In this document: positions 1 through 9,356 of the stretch, piece after piece
Numbering within the stretch: the first letter of the stretch is position 1
Layout of the letters: every line of letters begins with the position of its first letter
Source: Xanthomonas floridensis
GTDB taxonomy: Bacteria; Pseudomonadota; Gammaproteobacteria; Xanthomonadales; Xanthomonadaceae
DNA: 64,000 nt
Assembly: GCF_001642575.1 (NCBI RefSeq)
Contig: NZ_LXNG01000002.1
Coordinates: forward strand, 89,081-153,080
Direction: 5' to 3'
The notes under the pieces: generated by a model
What the model saw: the letters and a program-made list of their open reading frames with translations, nothing else
Told to the model about the DNA's origin: nothing
Databases searched by the model: none
Position numbers and translations under genes: made by a program

Positions 1-873
1 ATCGTGGTCAAGGCCGATGGCCTGGCCGCCGGCAAGGGCGTGATCGTGGCGATGACCCTGGCCGAGGCCGAAGACGCGGTGCGCGACATGCTCTCGGGCA
101 ATGCGTTCGGCGATGCCGGCGCACGCGTGGTCATCGAGGAATTCCTCGATGGCGAAGAAGCCAGCTTCATCTCCATGGTCGACGGCAGCCACGCCTTGCC
201 GATGGCTACCAGCCAGGACCACAAGCGCGTCGGCGATGGCGACACCGGCCCCAATACCGGCGGCATGGGCGCGTACTCGCCAGCTCCGGTGGTCACGCCC
301 GAGGTGCATGCACGGGTGATGCGCGAGGTGGTCGAGCCCACCGTGCAGGGCATGATCGCCGACGGCGTGCCGTTTACCGGGTTTCTGTATGCCGGGCTGA
401 TGATCGATGCGCACGGCGCGCCCAAGGTGATCGAATTCAACGTGCGCTTCGGCGACCCGGAGACCCAGCCGGTGATGCTGCGCCTGCAGTCGGACCTGGT
501 GGATCTGGTCGAAGCGGCCATCGACGGCACGCTGGACCGCACGCAAGCGCAGTGGGATCCGCGTCCGTCGTTGGGTGTGGTGATCGCCGCCAGTCCCTAT
601 CCGGAAACCCCGGTCACCGGCGAGGTCATCACCGGCCTGGACCAGGTGCCGGCCAGCGCCAAGGTGTTCCATGCCGGCACCGTCTTGAATGGCGACGGCC
701 AGGTGGTCAGCGCCGGTGGCCGCGTGCTATGCGTGGCCGCCCTGGGCGACAGCGTGCAGGACGCACAGCGCACCGCCTATGCCGGCCTGCAGCCGATCCA
801 TTGGCCCAGCGCCTTCCAGCGCAGCGATATCGGCTGGCGTGCCATCGCCCGCGAGCGGCAGGCGCAGGGCTAA
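1..873 (+). CDS. purD: Phosphoribosylamine-glycine ligase (GAR synthetase), 5' end cut off by the window
   Basis: This enzyme joins glycine to 5-phosphoribosylamine using ATP, the second step of de novo purine synthesis in the cytoplasm. The visible 290 residues run in frame from base 1 and begin inside the ATP-grasp domain ([14 protein letters not shown]), followed by [11 protein letters not shown], the loop [19 protein letters not shown], and the metal-binding [13 protein letters not shown]. The C-terminal domain ends [15 protein letters not shown]. PurD is usually about 430 residues, so roughly 140 N-terminal residues lie outside the window. The last 58 or so codons (from about 694) are the source of the decayed tandem copies immediately downstream, so the gene itself looks intact while its 3' end has been duplicated. 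Identity is secure. Confidence 0.97.
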   Translation: MVVKADGLAAGKGVIVAMTLAEAEDAVRDMLSGNAFGDAGARVVIEEFLDGEEASFISMVDGSHALPMATSQDHKRVGDGDTGPNTGGMGAYSPAPVVTPEVHARVMREVVEPTVQGMIADGVPFTGFLYAGLMIDAHGAPKVIEFNVRFGDPETQPVMLRLQSDLVDLVEAAIDGTLDRTQAQWDPRPSLGVVIAASPYPETPVTGEVITGLDQVPASAKVFHAGTVLNGDGQVVSAGGRVLCVAALGDSVQDAQRTAYAGLQPIHWPSAFQRSDIGWRAIARERQAQG

Positions 874-1000
874 GCCGCGCCCTTCCCCCGCCGGCGGGGA
901 AGGTGCCCGAAGGGCGGATGGGGGCAAGCACGGACATCGGCCGGTTGTTGGCCGACGCCGGTTGTTGGCCGAATAGAGCAACAGCTCGCGGGTGGTCCCT

Positions 1001-1180
1001 GACGGCCAGGTGCTCAGCGCCTGTGGCCGCTTGCTGTGCGTGGCCGCGCTCGGCGACAGCGTGCAGGACGCACAGCGCACCGCCTATGCCGGCCTGCAGC
1101 CGATCCACTGGCCCAGCGCCTTCCAGCGCAGCGATATCGGCTGGCGTGCCATCGCCCGCGTGCGGCAGGCGCAGGCCTAA
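1001..1180 (+). pseudogene. purD C-terminal fragment, second tandem copy
   Basis: This segment repeats the last ~58 codons of purD in an open frame, ending with the same TAA context (AGGCGCAGGCCTAAGCC). It has no N-terminal or ATP-grasp part and no credible start or ribosome binding site, so it cannot make GAR synthetase. It differs from the parent by point changes, for example arginine-valine for arginine-glutamate near the end. I read it as a non-functional duplicate. Confidence 0.85.
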
Positions 1181-1308
1181 GCCGCGCCCTTCCCCCGCCG
1201 GCGGGGGAAGGTGCCCGAAGGGCGGATGGGGGCAAGCACGGACATCGGCCGCTTGTTGACCGACGCCGGTTGTTGGCCGAACAGAGCAACAGCTCGCGGG
1301 TGGTCGCC

Positions 1309-1488
1309 GACGGGCAGGTGCTCAGCTCCGGTGGCCGCGTGCTATGCGTGGCCGCGCTCGGCGACAGCGTGCAGGACGCACAGCGCACCGCCTATGCCGG
1401 CCTGCAGCCGATCCACTGGCCCAGCGCCTTCCAGCGCAGCGATATCGGCTAGCGTGCCATCGCCCGCGTGCGGCAGGCGCAGGCCTAA
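1309..1488 (+). pseudogene. purD C-terminal fragment, third tandem copy with a nonsense mutation
   Basis: The third copy of the purD 3' end carries an in-frame TAG at about 1450 where the parent has the tryptophan codon of DIGWRAIA (TATCGGCTAGCG for TATCGGCTGGCG). It is therefore more decayed than the second copy and is clearly non-coding in the parental sense. Confidence 0.85.
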
Positions 1489-1599
1489 GCCGCGCCCTTC
1501 CCCCGCCGGCGGGGGAAGGTGCCCGAAGGGCGGATGGGGGCAAGCACGGACATCTGCCGGTTGTTGGCCGAACAGAGCAACAGCTCGCGGGTGGTCGCC

Positions 1600-1817
1600 G
1601 ACAAGGCGGTGTTCAAGCTCGCAACCACAGATTGCAAGCTCGCCAGACGCGGTAGACGGCCGTGTCGGTGGCCTGACGCGCAGTTCGCGCCACTGCGCGC
1701 TGGCGCGTTCAGTGGGGCTGCGGCGCAATCGCGCACTGCGCTCCAGTCCGCACACCTCCCGGCTACTGACAAAGAACTAGCCCCTGTCCACACCGGCGGC
1801 GCGTGCCTGCGGCAATA
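1600..1817. other. Non-coding interval between the purD array and the FUSC gene
   Basis: The stretch after the last array unit has open frames on both strands, but none resembles a known protein or has a convincing start. No promoter or terminator could be assigned confidently. Confidence 0.4.
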
Positions 1818-4061
1818 ATGCTGGGCACGCTTGCCCATCGACAGACCGTGGCCACCACTTCCTTCGAAACCCGCCTCAGCCGCTTGTGGGCCCATGAAAA
1901 GGCCAGCTACGGCCTGCGTGTGTTCATCGCACTGGCGGTGGCCCTGGGCGTGTGCTGGCACCGGCAGGAACTGACCGCGGTGCCGGCGCTGTTCCTGGGC
2001 ATCATCGCCAGCGCCATTGCCGAGACCGACGACAACTGGCTGGGCCGCACGAAATCGGTGCTGCTGTCGTTGCTGTGTTTTGCCGCTGCCGCAGCGGCCG
2101 TGACGCTGCTGTTCCCCTACCCGCTGCCATTCGTAATCGGCATGGCGCTGGCCACGTTCTCGCTGACCCTGCTCGGCGCACTGGGCGAGCGCTATGCTTC
2201 GATCGCGCAGGCCACGGTGGCCTTGTCGATCTACGCCATGATCGGCATGGATCAACATGGCAGCCACGATCCGCGCATCGCCTGGCAGGGCGCAGCGTTG
2301 CTGATGATCGGGGCCGGCTGGTATGGCGTGCTGTCGATCCTGTGGACCGTTCTGTTCGCCAATCGCCCGGTGCGCGAGCGGCTGTCGCGGCTGTTCTTCG
2401 AGTTGGGCCTGTATCTGCGGCGCAAGGCCGATCTGTTCGAACCGGTGCGGCAAAGCGACCTGCATGCGCGCCGGCTCGCACTGGCCGAGCAGAATGCCCG
2501 CGTGGTGGCCGCGCTCAACGCTGCCAAGACCGCCATCATCAGCCGCTTCGGCCGTTCCGGCCGGCCGGGCGTGCAGTCGGGCCTGTATTTCCGGCTGTAT
2601 TACATGGCGCAGGAATTCCACGAGCGCGCCAGTTCCTCGCATTACCCGTACGAGGCGCTGACCGACGCGTTCTTCCATAGCGATGTGCTGTACCGCTGCC
2701 AGCGCCTGCTCGCGCTACAGGGCAAGGCCTGCGCGGCGCTGGGCGAAGCCATCCGCCTGCGCCAGCCATTCGACTACGGCGACAACAGCCGCCTGGCCAC
2801 CGAAGACCTGCGCCAGTCGCTGGATTACCTGCACGCGCGCGCCGACCCGGCGCTGGCGCGCCTGCTGGGCGCACTGGAGCTGCTGGTGACCAACCTGCAG
2901 ACCATCGAACGGCGCCTGTCCGAAGCGGCGCAGTCCGATTCCACCAGCGACCAGATCGATACCCGCCTGCGCGATTCTTCGCCGCACACCCTGCGCGAAA
3001 TGGCCGCGCGCCTGGGCCAGCAACTCACCCCGGGCTCGGTGCTGTTCCGGCACGGGCTGCGCATGGCCATCGCACTGGTGGTGGGCTATGCGGTGATGCA
3101 GTCCATCCATGCCGACAACGGTTACTGGATCCTGCTCACCACCGCGTTCGTCTGTCGCCCCAACTACGGCGCCACCCGCCTGCGGCTGGTGCAGCGCATT
3201 GCCGGCACCCTGATCGGCCTGGTCGCCACCTGGGCGCTGATGCAGTTGTTCCCCAGCACCGAAGTGCAGCTGCTGCTCGCATTGGTGGCCACGCTGGTGT
3301 TCTTCATCGCGCGCACCGACCGCTACATGCTGGCCACCGCCGGCATTACGGTGATGGCATTGTTCTGCTTCAACCTGCTCGGCAATGGGTTCGTGCTGAT
3401 CTGGCCGCGCCTGATCGACACGGTGATAGGCTGTGCGATCGCCGCGGCGGCCTCGTTCCTGATCCTGCCTGACTGGCAGGGCCGCCGGCTCAACCAGGTG
3501 ATGGCCACGGTGCTGGCCAGCTGCGCGCGTTACCTGGGCCAGGTGCTGGAGCAATATGCCAGCGGCATGCGTGACGACCTGCCCTACCGCATCGCACGCC
3601 GCGACATGCACAACGCCGATGCCGCGCTGTCGGTGGCGCTGTCCAACATGCTGCGCGAGCCGGGCCGCTACCGGCGCAACCTGGAAGCGGGGTTCCGCTT
3701 CCTGGCGCTGTCCAACACCTTGCTTGGCTATCTCTCCGCGCTGGGCGCGCACCGCGCCGCGCTGGAGGGCGGACACGATGCCACCATCGCCCAGGCCGGC
3801 GAGTATCTGCAGCGCGCGCTCGGTGCGCTCGCCACCGCATTGGGCCAGCGCCAACCGCTGCCGCTGCACGACGAAAGCGAAGAACTGGCCATGGCCGAAG
3901 CACTCGAACAGCACGCAGTGCAGCTGCCGCCCAAGCAGCGGCTGGTGCGCGACCAACTGGCGCTGACCCTGCGCCTGCTGCCCAAGCTGCGCGCTGCAGC
4001 GCTGGCGGTCACCGAGGCACCGGCCGACAACGCCGCTCCCAAGGCGTTGCAGCGCGCGTAG
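1818..4061 (+). CDS. YccS/FUSC-family inner-membrane protein
   Basis: The product is a large integral membrane protein of about 747 residues with the duplicated layout of YccS/YhfK and of the fusaric-acid-resistance (FUSC) superfamily. An N-terminal block of hydrophobic helices (residues ~20-170) is followed by a long soluble helical region. A second membrane block (~410-530) begins near LRMAIALVVGYAVMQS and includes ANYGATRLRLVQRIAGT-like FUSC signatures (CRPNYGATRLRLVQRIAGT). The C-terminal tail is cytoplasmic and helical. Related proteins are thought to be aromatic-acid or drug efflux components, but the substrate here is unknown. The start is uncertain: ATG at 1818 is used, while GTG at 1803 or 1848 is possible, and none has a clear ribosome binding site. 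No membrane-fusion partner gene is adjacent. Confidence 0.85.
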   Translation: MLGTLAHRQTVATTSFETRLSRLWAHEKASYGLRVFIALAVALGVCWHRQELTAVPALFLGIIASAIAETDDNWLGRTKSVLLSLLCFAAAAAAVTLLFPYPLPFVIGMALATFSLTLLGALGERYASIAQATVALSIYAMIGMDQHGSHDPRIAWQGAALLMIGAGWYGVLSILWTVLFANRPVRERLSRLFFELGLYLRRKADLFEPVRQSDLHARRLALAEQNARVVAALNAAKTAIISRFGRSGRPGVQSGLYFRLYYMAQEFHERASSSHYPYEALTDAFFHSDVLYRCQRLLALQGKACAALGEAIRLRQPFDYGDNSRLATEDLRQSLDYLHARADPALARLLGALELLVTNLQTIERRLSEAAQSDSTSDQIDTRLRDSSPHTLREMAARLGQQLTPGSVLFRHGLRMAIALVVGYAVMQSIHADNGYWILLTTAFVCRPNYGATRLRLVQRIAGTLIGLVATWALMQLFPSTEVQLLLALVATLVFFIARTDRYMLATAGITVMALFCFNLLGNGFVLIWPRLIDTVIGCAIAAAASFLILPDWQGRRLNQVMATVLASCARYLGQVLEQYASGMRDDLPYRIARRDMHNADAALSVALSNMLREPGRYRRNLEAGFRFLALSNTLLGYLSALGAHRAALEGGHDATIAQAGEYLQRALGALATALGQRQPLPLHDESEELAMAEALEQHAVQLPPKQRLVRDQLALTLRLLPKLRAAALAVTEAPADNAAPKALQRA

Positions 4062-4314
4062 CCCGCGGCCCGAATGGCAGCGTTGGGGACCGCGCTGCCG
4101 GGCCGGCGCGCACCAGCGTCTTGGCACCGCCAGCACCTGGCTGAAGACTGCTGACGCTCCGTATTCACACTGCGCGGTCCGTTGCGTTGTCGGCACCTGC
4201 TGCAGACGTGGCTGCGCCGGATGGCTCACGCCGCAACGACCGCGCTAAACCGGTCATCGCGTGTCGACGCCGCCGCCACGCATCCGCGCCCCGGCAGGCA
4301 TGCTGCAGCGTTGC

Positions 4315-5505
4315 TCATTTCCAGGTGCCCCGCGACACACTGAGCGCCACCCAGCCCAATGCCGCCAGCGCCAGCAGCGCGCCACCGACTACCACGCCCG
4401 GCCAGCCGGCCTGCGCGTAGGCCGCCGTGCTCAGCGTCGAGCCCACCGCACCGCCAATGAAGTAACAGGTGATATAGGCCGACGTGATGCGGTTGCGCGC
4501 CTGCGGATTGCGTTGATAGATCACGCTCTGGTTGGCGATATGCACGCCCTGCACCGCGATATCCAGCAGCAGCACGCCAACGATCAGCAGCGCCATCGAC
4601 TGCGGCGCGAACGCCAGCAGCCCCCACGACAACAGCAGCATCACCAGCCCGCCCCAGCTGACGCGGTCGCCATGGCCGTGATCGGACCAGTGGCCGGAGC
4701 GGTTGGCGGCCAGCGCACCGGCGGCACCAATCAGGCCGAACAAGCCGATCACCACCGTGCCATAGCCGTACGCCGGCCCGGACAGCAGGAACGCCAGCGT
4801 GGTCCAGAACATGCTGAAGCCGGCAAAGATCAGCCCCCCCAGCACCGAGCGCGAACGCAGCACCGCATCGTCGCGCAGCAGCGTCAGCACCGAGCCCACC
4901 AGATGCGGGTAGGACAATTGCGCATTGCCTGGATGCCGCGGCAGCCCGCGCCACAGCAGTCCCGCGGTCACCAGCAGCAGCCCGGAGGCGATCCAGTACA
5001 CCGTATGCCAGCCGCCCACGCCAGCCAGCAGGCCCGCCGCCGTGCGCGCCAGCAGGATGCCCAGCAACAGCCCGCTCATCACCGTGCCGATCACCCGTCC
5101 GCGCTCGTGCGGGGCGGCCAGGGTGGCGGCAAACGGCACCAGGATCTGCGCCGCCACCGAGCTGGCGCCGGTCACGATCGTGCCGGCCAGCAACATGCCG
5201 AAACTGTGCGAGGCGGCGCTGACCAGCAGGCCCAGCGCACTGAGCACGAACAGGCCGACGATCAGCCCGCGCCGCTCCAGTCGGTCGCCCAACGGCACCA
5301 GCAGCAACAGGCCGGCCGCGTACGCCAGCTGCGCGGCGGTCACCACCGCGCCGGCGCTACGGACCTGGATCGTGAAGGTCTGGGCCAGGGTTTCCAGCAA
5401 CGGCTGCGCGTAATAGTTGCTGGCCACCGCCAGCCCGGTGGCGGTGGCCATCAGCAGCACCAGCCGGCGCGGAAGCGGTGGATGGGCAGTGGAGTCGACG
5501 GTCAT
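4315..5505 (-). CDS. MFS transporter (12-TM, drug/sugar efflux type)
   Basis: The protein has 396 residues with alternating hydrophobic helices throughout, the size and pattern of a major facilitator exporter of the DHA1 type. The N-terminal helix contains ASNYYAQPLLETLA, and the loop between helices 2 and 3 carries the MFS signature as GDRLERR. The ATG at 5505 follows a short charged leader (MTVDSTAHPPLPRR). A longer open frame continues upstream but runs through the LysR gene and is not real. The gene is divergent from the LysR regulator at 5603, a classic arrangement in which the regulator controls the transporter in response to a small ligand. The substrate is unknown. Confidence 0.88.
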   Translation of the reverse strand: MTVDSTAHPPLPRRLVLLMATATGLAVASNYYAQPLLETLAQTFTIQVRSAGAVVTAAQLAYAAGLLLLVPLGDRLERRGLIVGLFVLSALGLLVSAASHSFGMLLAGTIVTGASSVAAQILVPFAATLAAPHERGRVIGTVMSGLLLGILLARTAAGLLAGVGGWHTVYWIASGLLLVTAGLLWRGLPRHPGNAQLSYPHLVGSVLTLLRDDAVLRSRSVLGGLIFAGFSMFWTTLAFLLSGPAYGYGTVVIGLFGLIGAAGALAANRSGHWSDHGHGDRVSWGGLVMLLLSWGLLAFAPQSMALLIVGVLLLDIAVQGVHIANQSVIYQRNPQARNRITSAYITCYFIGGAVGSTLSTAAYAQAGWPGVVVGGALLALAALGWVALSVSRGTWK

Positions 5506-5602
5506 GGCGAAGGCCTGCAGAAGGAATGGGCGCAGTGTGGGCAGCGCGCCGGCATCTTTCCAATGTATTGTTTTCACCGTCTCCATCGTGTTTTGAGATT
5601 GC
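5506..5602. promoter_or_regulatory. Divergent promoter region of the MFS/LysR pair
   Basis: This 97-bp interval separates two divergent starts and is more AT-rich than its surroundings around CCAATGTATTGTTTTCACC. LysR regulators normally bind T-N11-A palindromes in exactly this position, and several loose matches exist here. A single operator cannot be fixed by eye. Confidence 0.45.
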
Positions 5603-6478
5603 ATGCTGACCCTGCGCCAACTCGAATTTGCGGTGGCCGTGGCCGAAGAAGGCGGCTTTACCGCCGCCGCCCGCCGCTGCAACACCGTGCAATCGGCGCT
5701 CAGCCACCAGGTAGCCAAGATCGAGGAAGCGCTGGGCGCGCGGCTGTTCGAGCGCGGCCCACGCCAGGTCCGGCCCACCGCAGCCGGCGAGGTATTCCTG
5801 CACAACGCCCGCCAGACCCTGCGCGCAGCCGAGCGCCTGCACGAGGAAATGGCGCAGGCGCTGGGCACCGTGCGCGGGCAGCTGACGCTGGGGCAGATCT
5901 CCTCGCTGAGCACGGTGCGGGTGCCGGCATTACTGCGCCAGTTCCGCGCCGCGCACGCGCGCGTGGACGTGCATCTGCGCACCGCCATGAGCGAGGCCTT
6001 GCTGCACGATCTGGGCGAAGGCCGCCTGGACGTGGCCCTGGTCGGCGTAGGCCCGCAGGTGACGGTGCCGGCGCAGCGCCTGCTGCTGCATGAAGAACCG
6101 CTTGCGCTGATCGTGGCGCCCAGCCACCGCTTTGCCACACGCAAGCGGGTGGCACTGGCCGAGCTGGAAGACGAACCGATGGCCGGGCTGGTGGCCGGCG
6201 CCGGCGTGCGCGGCATCATCGATGTGGCCTTCGAACACGCCGGGCTGCGCCAACGCCGGCAGTACGAAGTCACCCACGCCGACCTGATGCGCGAGCTGGT
6301 CGCCGCCGACCTGGGCGTTGGAATCGTGCCGCAGACCATGGCCGCAGCCATGCGCGAGGTGGTGACCGTCGCCCTGAAGGAGCGCTTCGTGTTCCTGACC
6401 TATGCGGTATGGCGGCCGGACCCCACCCCGGCCGCGCGCGCCTTCGTGGCCTTGTTGCGCGCCGCCAGCACCACCTAG
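5603..6478 (+). CDS. LysR-family transcriptional regulator
   Basis: At 291 residues the protein has the standard LysR length. The N-terminal winged helix-turn-helix is clear: MLTLRQLEFAVAVAEEGGF, then AAARRCNTVQSALSHQVAKI, then LGARLFERGPRQV. The following linker helix is HNARQTLRAAERLHEEMAQA. The rest is a periplasmic-binding-like effector domain beginning about residue 90 with RGQLTLGQISSLSTV. It is divergently transcribed from the MFS exporter at 4315-5505, which is its likely target. The inducing ligand cannot be told from sequence. Confidence 0.92.
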   Translation: MLTLRQLEFAVAVAEEGGFTAAARRCNTVQSALSHQVAKIEEALGARLFERGPRQVRPTAAGEVFLHNARQTLRAAERLHEEMAQALGTVRGQLTLGQISSLSTVRVPALLRQFRAAHARVDVHLRTAMSEALLHDLGEGRLDVALVGVGPQVTVPAQRLLLHEEPLALIVAPSHRFATRKRVALAELEDEPMAGLVAGAGVRGIIDVAFEHAGLRQRRQYEVTHADLMRELVAADLGVGIVPQTMAAAMREVVTVALKERFVFLTYAVWRPDPTPAARAFVALLRAASTT

Positions 6479-6712
6479 CGCGGCGGCGGTGCACGGGTAC
6501 CGATAGCGCGAGCAGGGCCACTCCATGCGGTGCTATCGATCCCGGGCAGCGGGTACGCCGGCCGGCCGCGCGTGCAGACGTGTCGGCCACCGCTCCGGTC
6601 GCCCGGGCGGCGTGCGCACGGCCTCGGCCCGGACATCCCGGCGAGTGCATCGCCCATCCACCAGCACGCCGTGGAAGCCTGCTAGGCTGCGCGCGTTCGC
6701 AAAGGAAACTGC
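6479..6712. other. Intergenic interval upstream of the LplT/acyltransferase fusion
   Basis: No gene is supported here. A weak purine-rich stretch (GCAAAGGAAACTGC) just before 6713 may serve as the ribosome binding site of the next gene. Confidence 0.4.
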
Positions 6713-8635
6713 ATGTCCGGTCACAGTCAGTTCGCCCTGCTCAGGCAGCGTCGCTTCTTGCCGTTCTTCGCCGTCCAGGCGCTGGGCGCGTTCAACGACA
6801 ACGTGTATCGGCAGGCCATCATCGGCCTGCTGTTCTATCTGGGCATCGACGCGGCGCAGCGCACGCTCTATACCAACCTGGCGCCGGCACTGTTCATCCT
6901 GCCGTACTTCCTGTTCTCCGCGCTGGCCGGGCAGATCGCCGAGAAGCTGGAAAAACAAAAACTCATCGTGATCACCACCACGATGGAGATCGCCATCATG
7001 TCGCTGGCCGCGGTGGGCTTCATCACCGAGAACATGGTGATCCTGCTGGTTGCGCTGTTCTGCACCGGGCTGCAATCCACGCTGTTCGGGCCGGTGAAGT
7101 ATTCGATCCTGCCCTCGGTGCTCAAGCCGGAGGAACTCACCGGCGGTAACGGCCTGGTCGAGATGGGCACCTCGATCTCGATCCTGTGCGGCATGATCTT
7201 CGGCGGCTTGATCTTCCAGATCGCCGGCAGCCACGGTCCGGAGGCCGCGGCCACTGCGGTGATCGCAATTGCCGTTACCGGCAACCTGGTGGCGCGGCTG
7301 GTACCGCGCGTCGACGCCGGCGCGCCCGAGCTGACCATCAACTGGAATCCCATCCCCGAATCGCGCGCCATCATGCGCCTGACCCGGCGCACGCCGGCCG
7401 TGCGCAACTCGGTGCTGGGCGTGTCGTGGTTCTGGTTCGTCGGCACTGTGCTCACCGCGCAGCTGCCCAGCTATGCGCAGCTCAACCTCGGCGGCCAGCA
7501 GGACCTGTACGTGTTCGCGCTGGCGCTGTTTTCGATCGGCACCGGCGTCGGCTCGCTGCTGTGCGAACGGCTGTCCGGGCGCACCGTGGAAATCGGCCTG
7601 GTGCCGTTGGGTGCCTTCGGCATCAGCGCGTTCCTGCTGGACTTGTACTTCGCCCGCCCCGGCGCGGCGCCGGTGACCGAGCTGTCGATCGGCCAGTTCG
7701 TGCAGCAGCCCGGCAGCGTGCGGCTGATCATCGATCTGGTCGGCATCGGCCTGTTCACCGGTCTGTTCGTGGTGCCGTTGTTTGCGCTGATCCAGAGCCG
7801 CACACCCAAGGCCGAGCTATCGCGCGTGATCGCCGGGCTCAACATCCAGAATTCGTTGTTCATCGTGGCCGCGGCGGTCATCGGCATCGCGCTGCAGCTG
7901 CCGCAGGTGGTGCTGTTCGGCCACCGCATTCCGATGCCGGGCCTGAGCATTCCGCAGGTATTCCTGGCGCTGGCGATCGCCAACACGCTGGTGGCGTTGT
8001 GGATCTTCACCCTGGTGCCCGAATTCCTGATGCGCTTCCTCAGCTGGGTGCTGGTGAGCGTGTTGTACCGGCTACGCGCACGCGACATCGACACCCATGT
8101 GCCCGACGACGGCGCCGCATTGCTGGTGTGCAACCACGTCAGCTACATGGACGCGCTGATCCTGTCGGCGGTGATCCCGCGCCCGGTGCGCTTTGTCATG
8201 TACTACAAGATCTTCCGCATCCCGGTGATGCGCTGGATCTTCCGCACCGCCAAGGCCATCCCGATCGCCGGCGCGCGCGAAGACCCGGCGTTGATGCAAC
8301 AGGCCTTCGACCGCATCGATGCGGCGCTGGCCGATGGCGAGCTGGTGTGCATCTTCCCCGAAGGTGCGTTGACCAAGGACGGCGAGATTGCCGCGTTCAA
8401 ATCCGGTGTCGAAAAGATCCTGAAGCGGCGCAACGTGCCGGTGATCCCGATGGCGCTGCGTGGCATGTGGTCGAGCATGTGGAGCCGGCGCGACACGCGC
8501 CTGGGTCGCATGCGGGTGCCGCGCCGGATGCGTGCGCAGATCGAGGTGGTCGCCGGCCCCGTCATTGCCGGCGACCAGGCCAGCGCCGCGCTGCTCGAAC
8601 AACAGGTGCGTGCGCTGCGCCAGGACCACCCCTGA
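6713..8635 (+). CDS. Fused MFS lysophospholipid-transporter-like and PlsC-type acyltransferase protein
   Basis: The 640-residue protein joins two activities. Residues ~1-430 are a 12-helix MFS domain resembling the lysophospholipid flippase LplT, starting with FFAVQALGAFNDNVYRQAII, where the FNDN motif is typical. Residues ~440-640 are a glycerolipid acyltransferase with the catalytic box NHVSYMD and the substrate box FPEGALT. In E. coli, LplT and the acyltransferase/acyl-ACP synthetase Aas are separate proteins that import and re-acylate lysophosphatidylethanolamine. Here transporter and acyltransferase are one chain, without the acyl-ACP synthetase module of the three-domain fusions. The likely role is remodelling of inner-membrane phospholipids; this is inferred from domain content. 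Confidence 0.88.
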   Translation: MSGHSQFALLRQRRFLPFFAVQALGAFNDNVYRQAIIGLLFYLGIDAAQRTLYTNLAPALFILPYFLFSALAGQIAEKLEKQKLIVITTTMEIAIMSLAAVGFITENMVILLVALFCTGLQSTLFGPVKYSILPSVLKPEELTGGNGLVEMGTSISILCGMIFGGLIFQIAGSHGPEAAATAVIAIAVTGNLVARLVPRVDAGAPELTINWNPIPESRAIMRLTRRTPAVRNSVLGVSWFWFVGTVLTAQLPSYAQLNLGGQQDLYVFALALFSIGTGVGSLLCERLSGRTVEIGLVPLGAFGISAFLLDLYFARPGAAPVTELSIGQFVQQPGSVRLIIDLVGIGLFTGLFVVPLFALIQSRTPKAELSRVIAGLNIQNSLFIVAAAVIGIALQLPQVVLFGHRIPMPGLSIPQVFLALAIANTLVALWIFTLVPEFLMRFLSWVLVSVLYRLRARDIDTHVPDDGAALLVCNHVSYMDALILSAVIPRPVRFVMYYKIFRIPVMRWIFRTAKAIPIAGAREDPALMQQAFDRIDAALADGELVCIFPEGALTKDGEIAAFKSGVEKILKRRNVPVIPMALRGMWSSMWSRRDTRLGRMRVPRRMRAQIEVVAGPVIAGDQASAALLEQQVRALRQDHP

Positions 8636-8846
8636 GCCGCCAGGTGCGGGGCTTTGCGTCCATCGCGCACCGCGAGTAGCCTGTGCGCCACTGCACGCTT
8701 TACCGCCGCGTTCGCCAAGCGGGCGCGGCAGGTCGTACCGGGGGACGTCGTTGTGCTCAACATCATCGCGCCTGAGGCGTCTGCCGTGATCGGCGCGCGT
8801 CACTCCTGCCAGCGGCTGGCTGTCATGCCGGCAGCGGCAGGCATGC
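8636..8846. other. Non-coding interval before the 255-bp tandem duplication
   Basis: Frames here are open because the DNA is GC-rich, but none has a start with a ribosome binding site or a recognisable product. No terminator with a T-run is evident after the fusion gene. Confidence 0.35.
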
Positions 8847-9356
8847 GAATGCGTGCGCTTGCTGCGCGGCTGCGGAGCGTCAGGTCGATGGCGCGTGCAA
8901 ACGTCCGGCCCGGTGCTGCGCGCCCGGCGTCCGCGGATGCCCACAGCTCAATCGCAGCGCACGCTCACCGCACTGTCGCTTCAGGCCCCTGCGGCCATCG
9001 CGAGCGTGCGACGTGCACGTCGCCGCTGCGCCCGGCACCCGGTAACCCACCCCACTCACCCATCAGTTCACTGTTGTTTACCACCCAAGGAGCTTCACCA
9101 TGAATGCGTGCGCTTGCTGCGCGGCTGCGGAGCGTCAGGTCGATGGCGCGTGCAAACGTCCGGCCCGGTGCTGCGCGCCCGGCGTCCGCGGATGCCCACA
9201 GCTCAATCGCAGCGCACGCTCACCGCACTGTCGCTTCAGGCCCCTGCGGCCATCGCGAGCGTGCGACGTGCACGTCGCCGCTGCGCCCGGCACCCGGTAA
9301 CCCACCCCACTCACCCATCAGTTCACTGTTGTTTACCACCCAAGGAGCTTCACCAT
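8847..9356 (+). repeat. Direct tandem duplication, two units of 255 bp
   Basis: Units 8847-9101 and 9102-9356 appear identical by eye over their whole length. Each ends with the ribosome binding site and start context CCAAGGAGCTTCACCATGA, so the second unit supplies the real start of the CD225-like gene at 9355 while the first ends with an orphan copy (ATG at 9100). The unit length is a multiple of three. The identity suggests a recent event. Confidence 0.93.

Larger units (their letters stand above)
694..1599 (+). repeat. Three-unit tandem array of the purD 3' end plus a REP-like palindrome
   Basis: Three direct units are visible: 694-1000 (the real purD end), 1001-1308 and 1309-1599. Each holds the last ~58 purD codons, the stop, the palindrome CCTTCCCCCGCCGGCGGGG with its tail GTGCCCGAAGGGCGGATGGG, and a spacer containing ACAGCTCGCGGGTGGTC. 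The third unit lacks a 17-bp stretch present in the spacers of the first two. Units differ by scattered substitutions, so the duplications are not recent sequencing artefacts. Confidence 0.9.

Noticed and set aside
694..1599. Extra purD copies considered as functional small proteins
   Set aside because: They lack starts and ribosome binding sites, one has a nonsense codon, and they encode only the last part of the C-terminal domain.
4261..6093. A 610-codon plus-strand open frame across the MFS transporter
   Set aside because: It runs antisense to a clear MFS transporter and into the LysR gene in another frame. Its composition is arginine/glutamine/histidine-rich, as expected of a shadow frame in GC-rich DNA.
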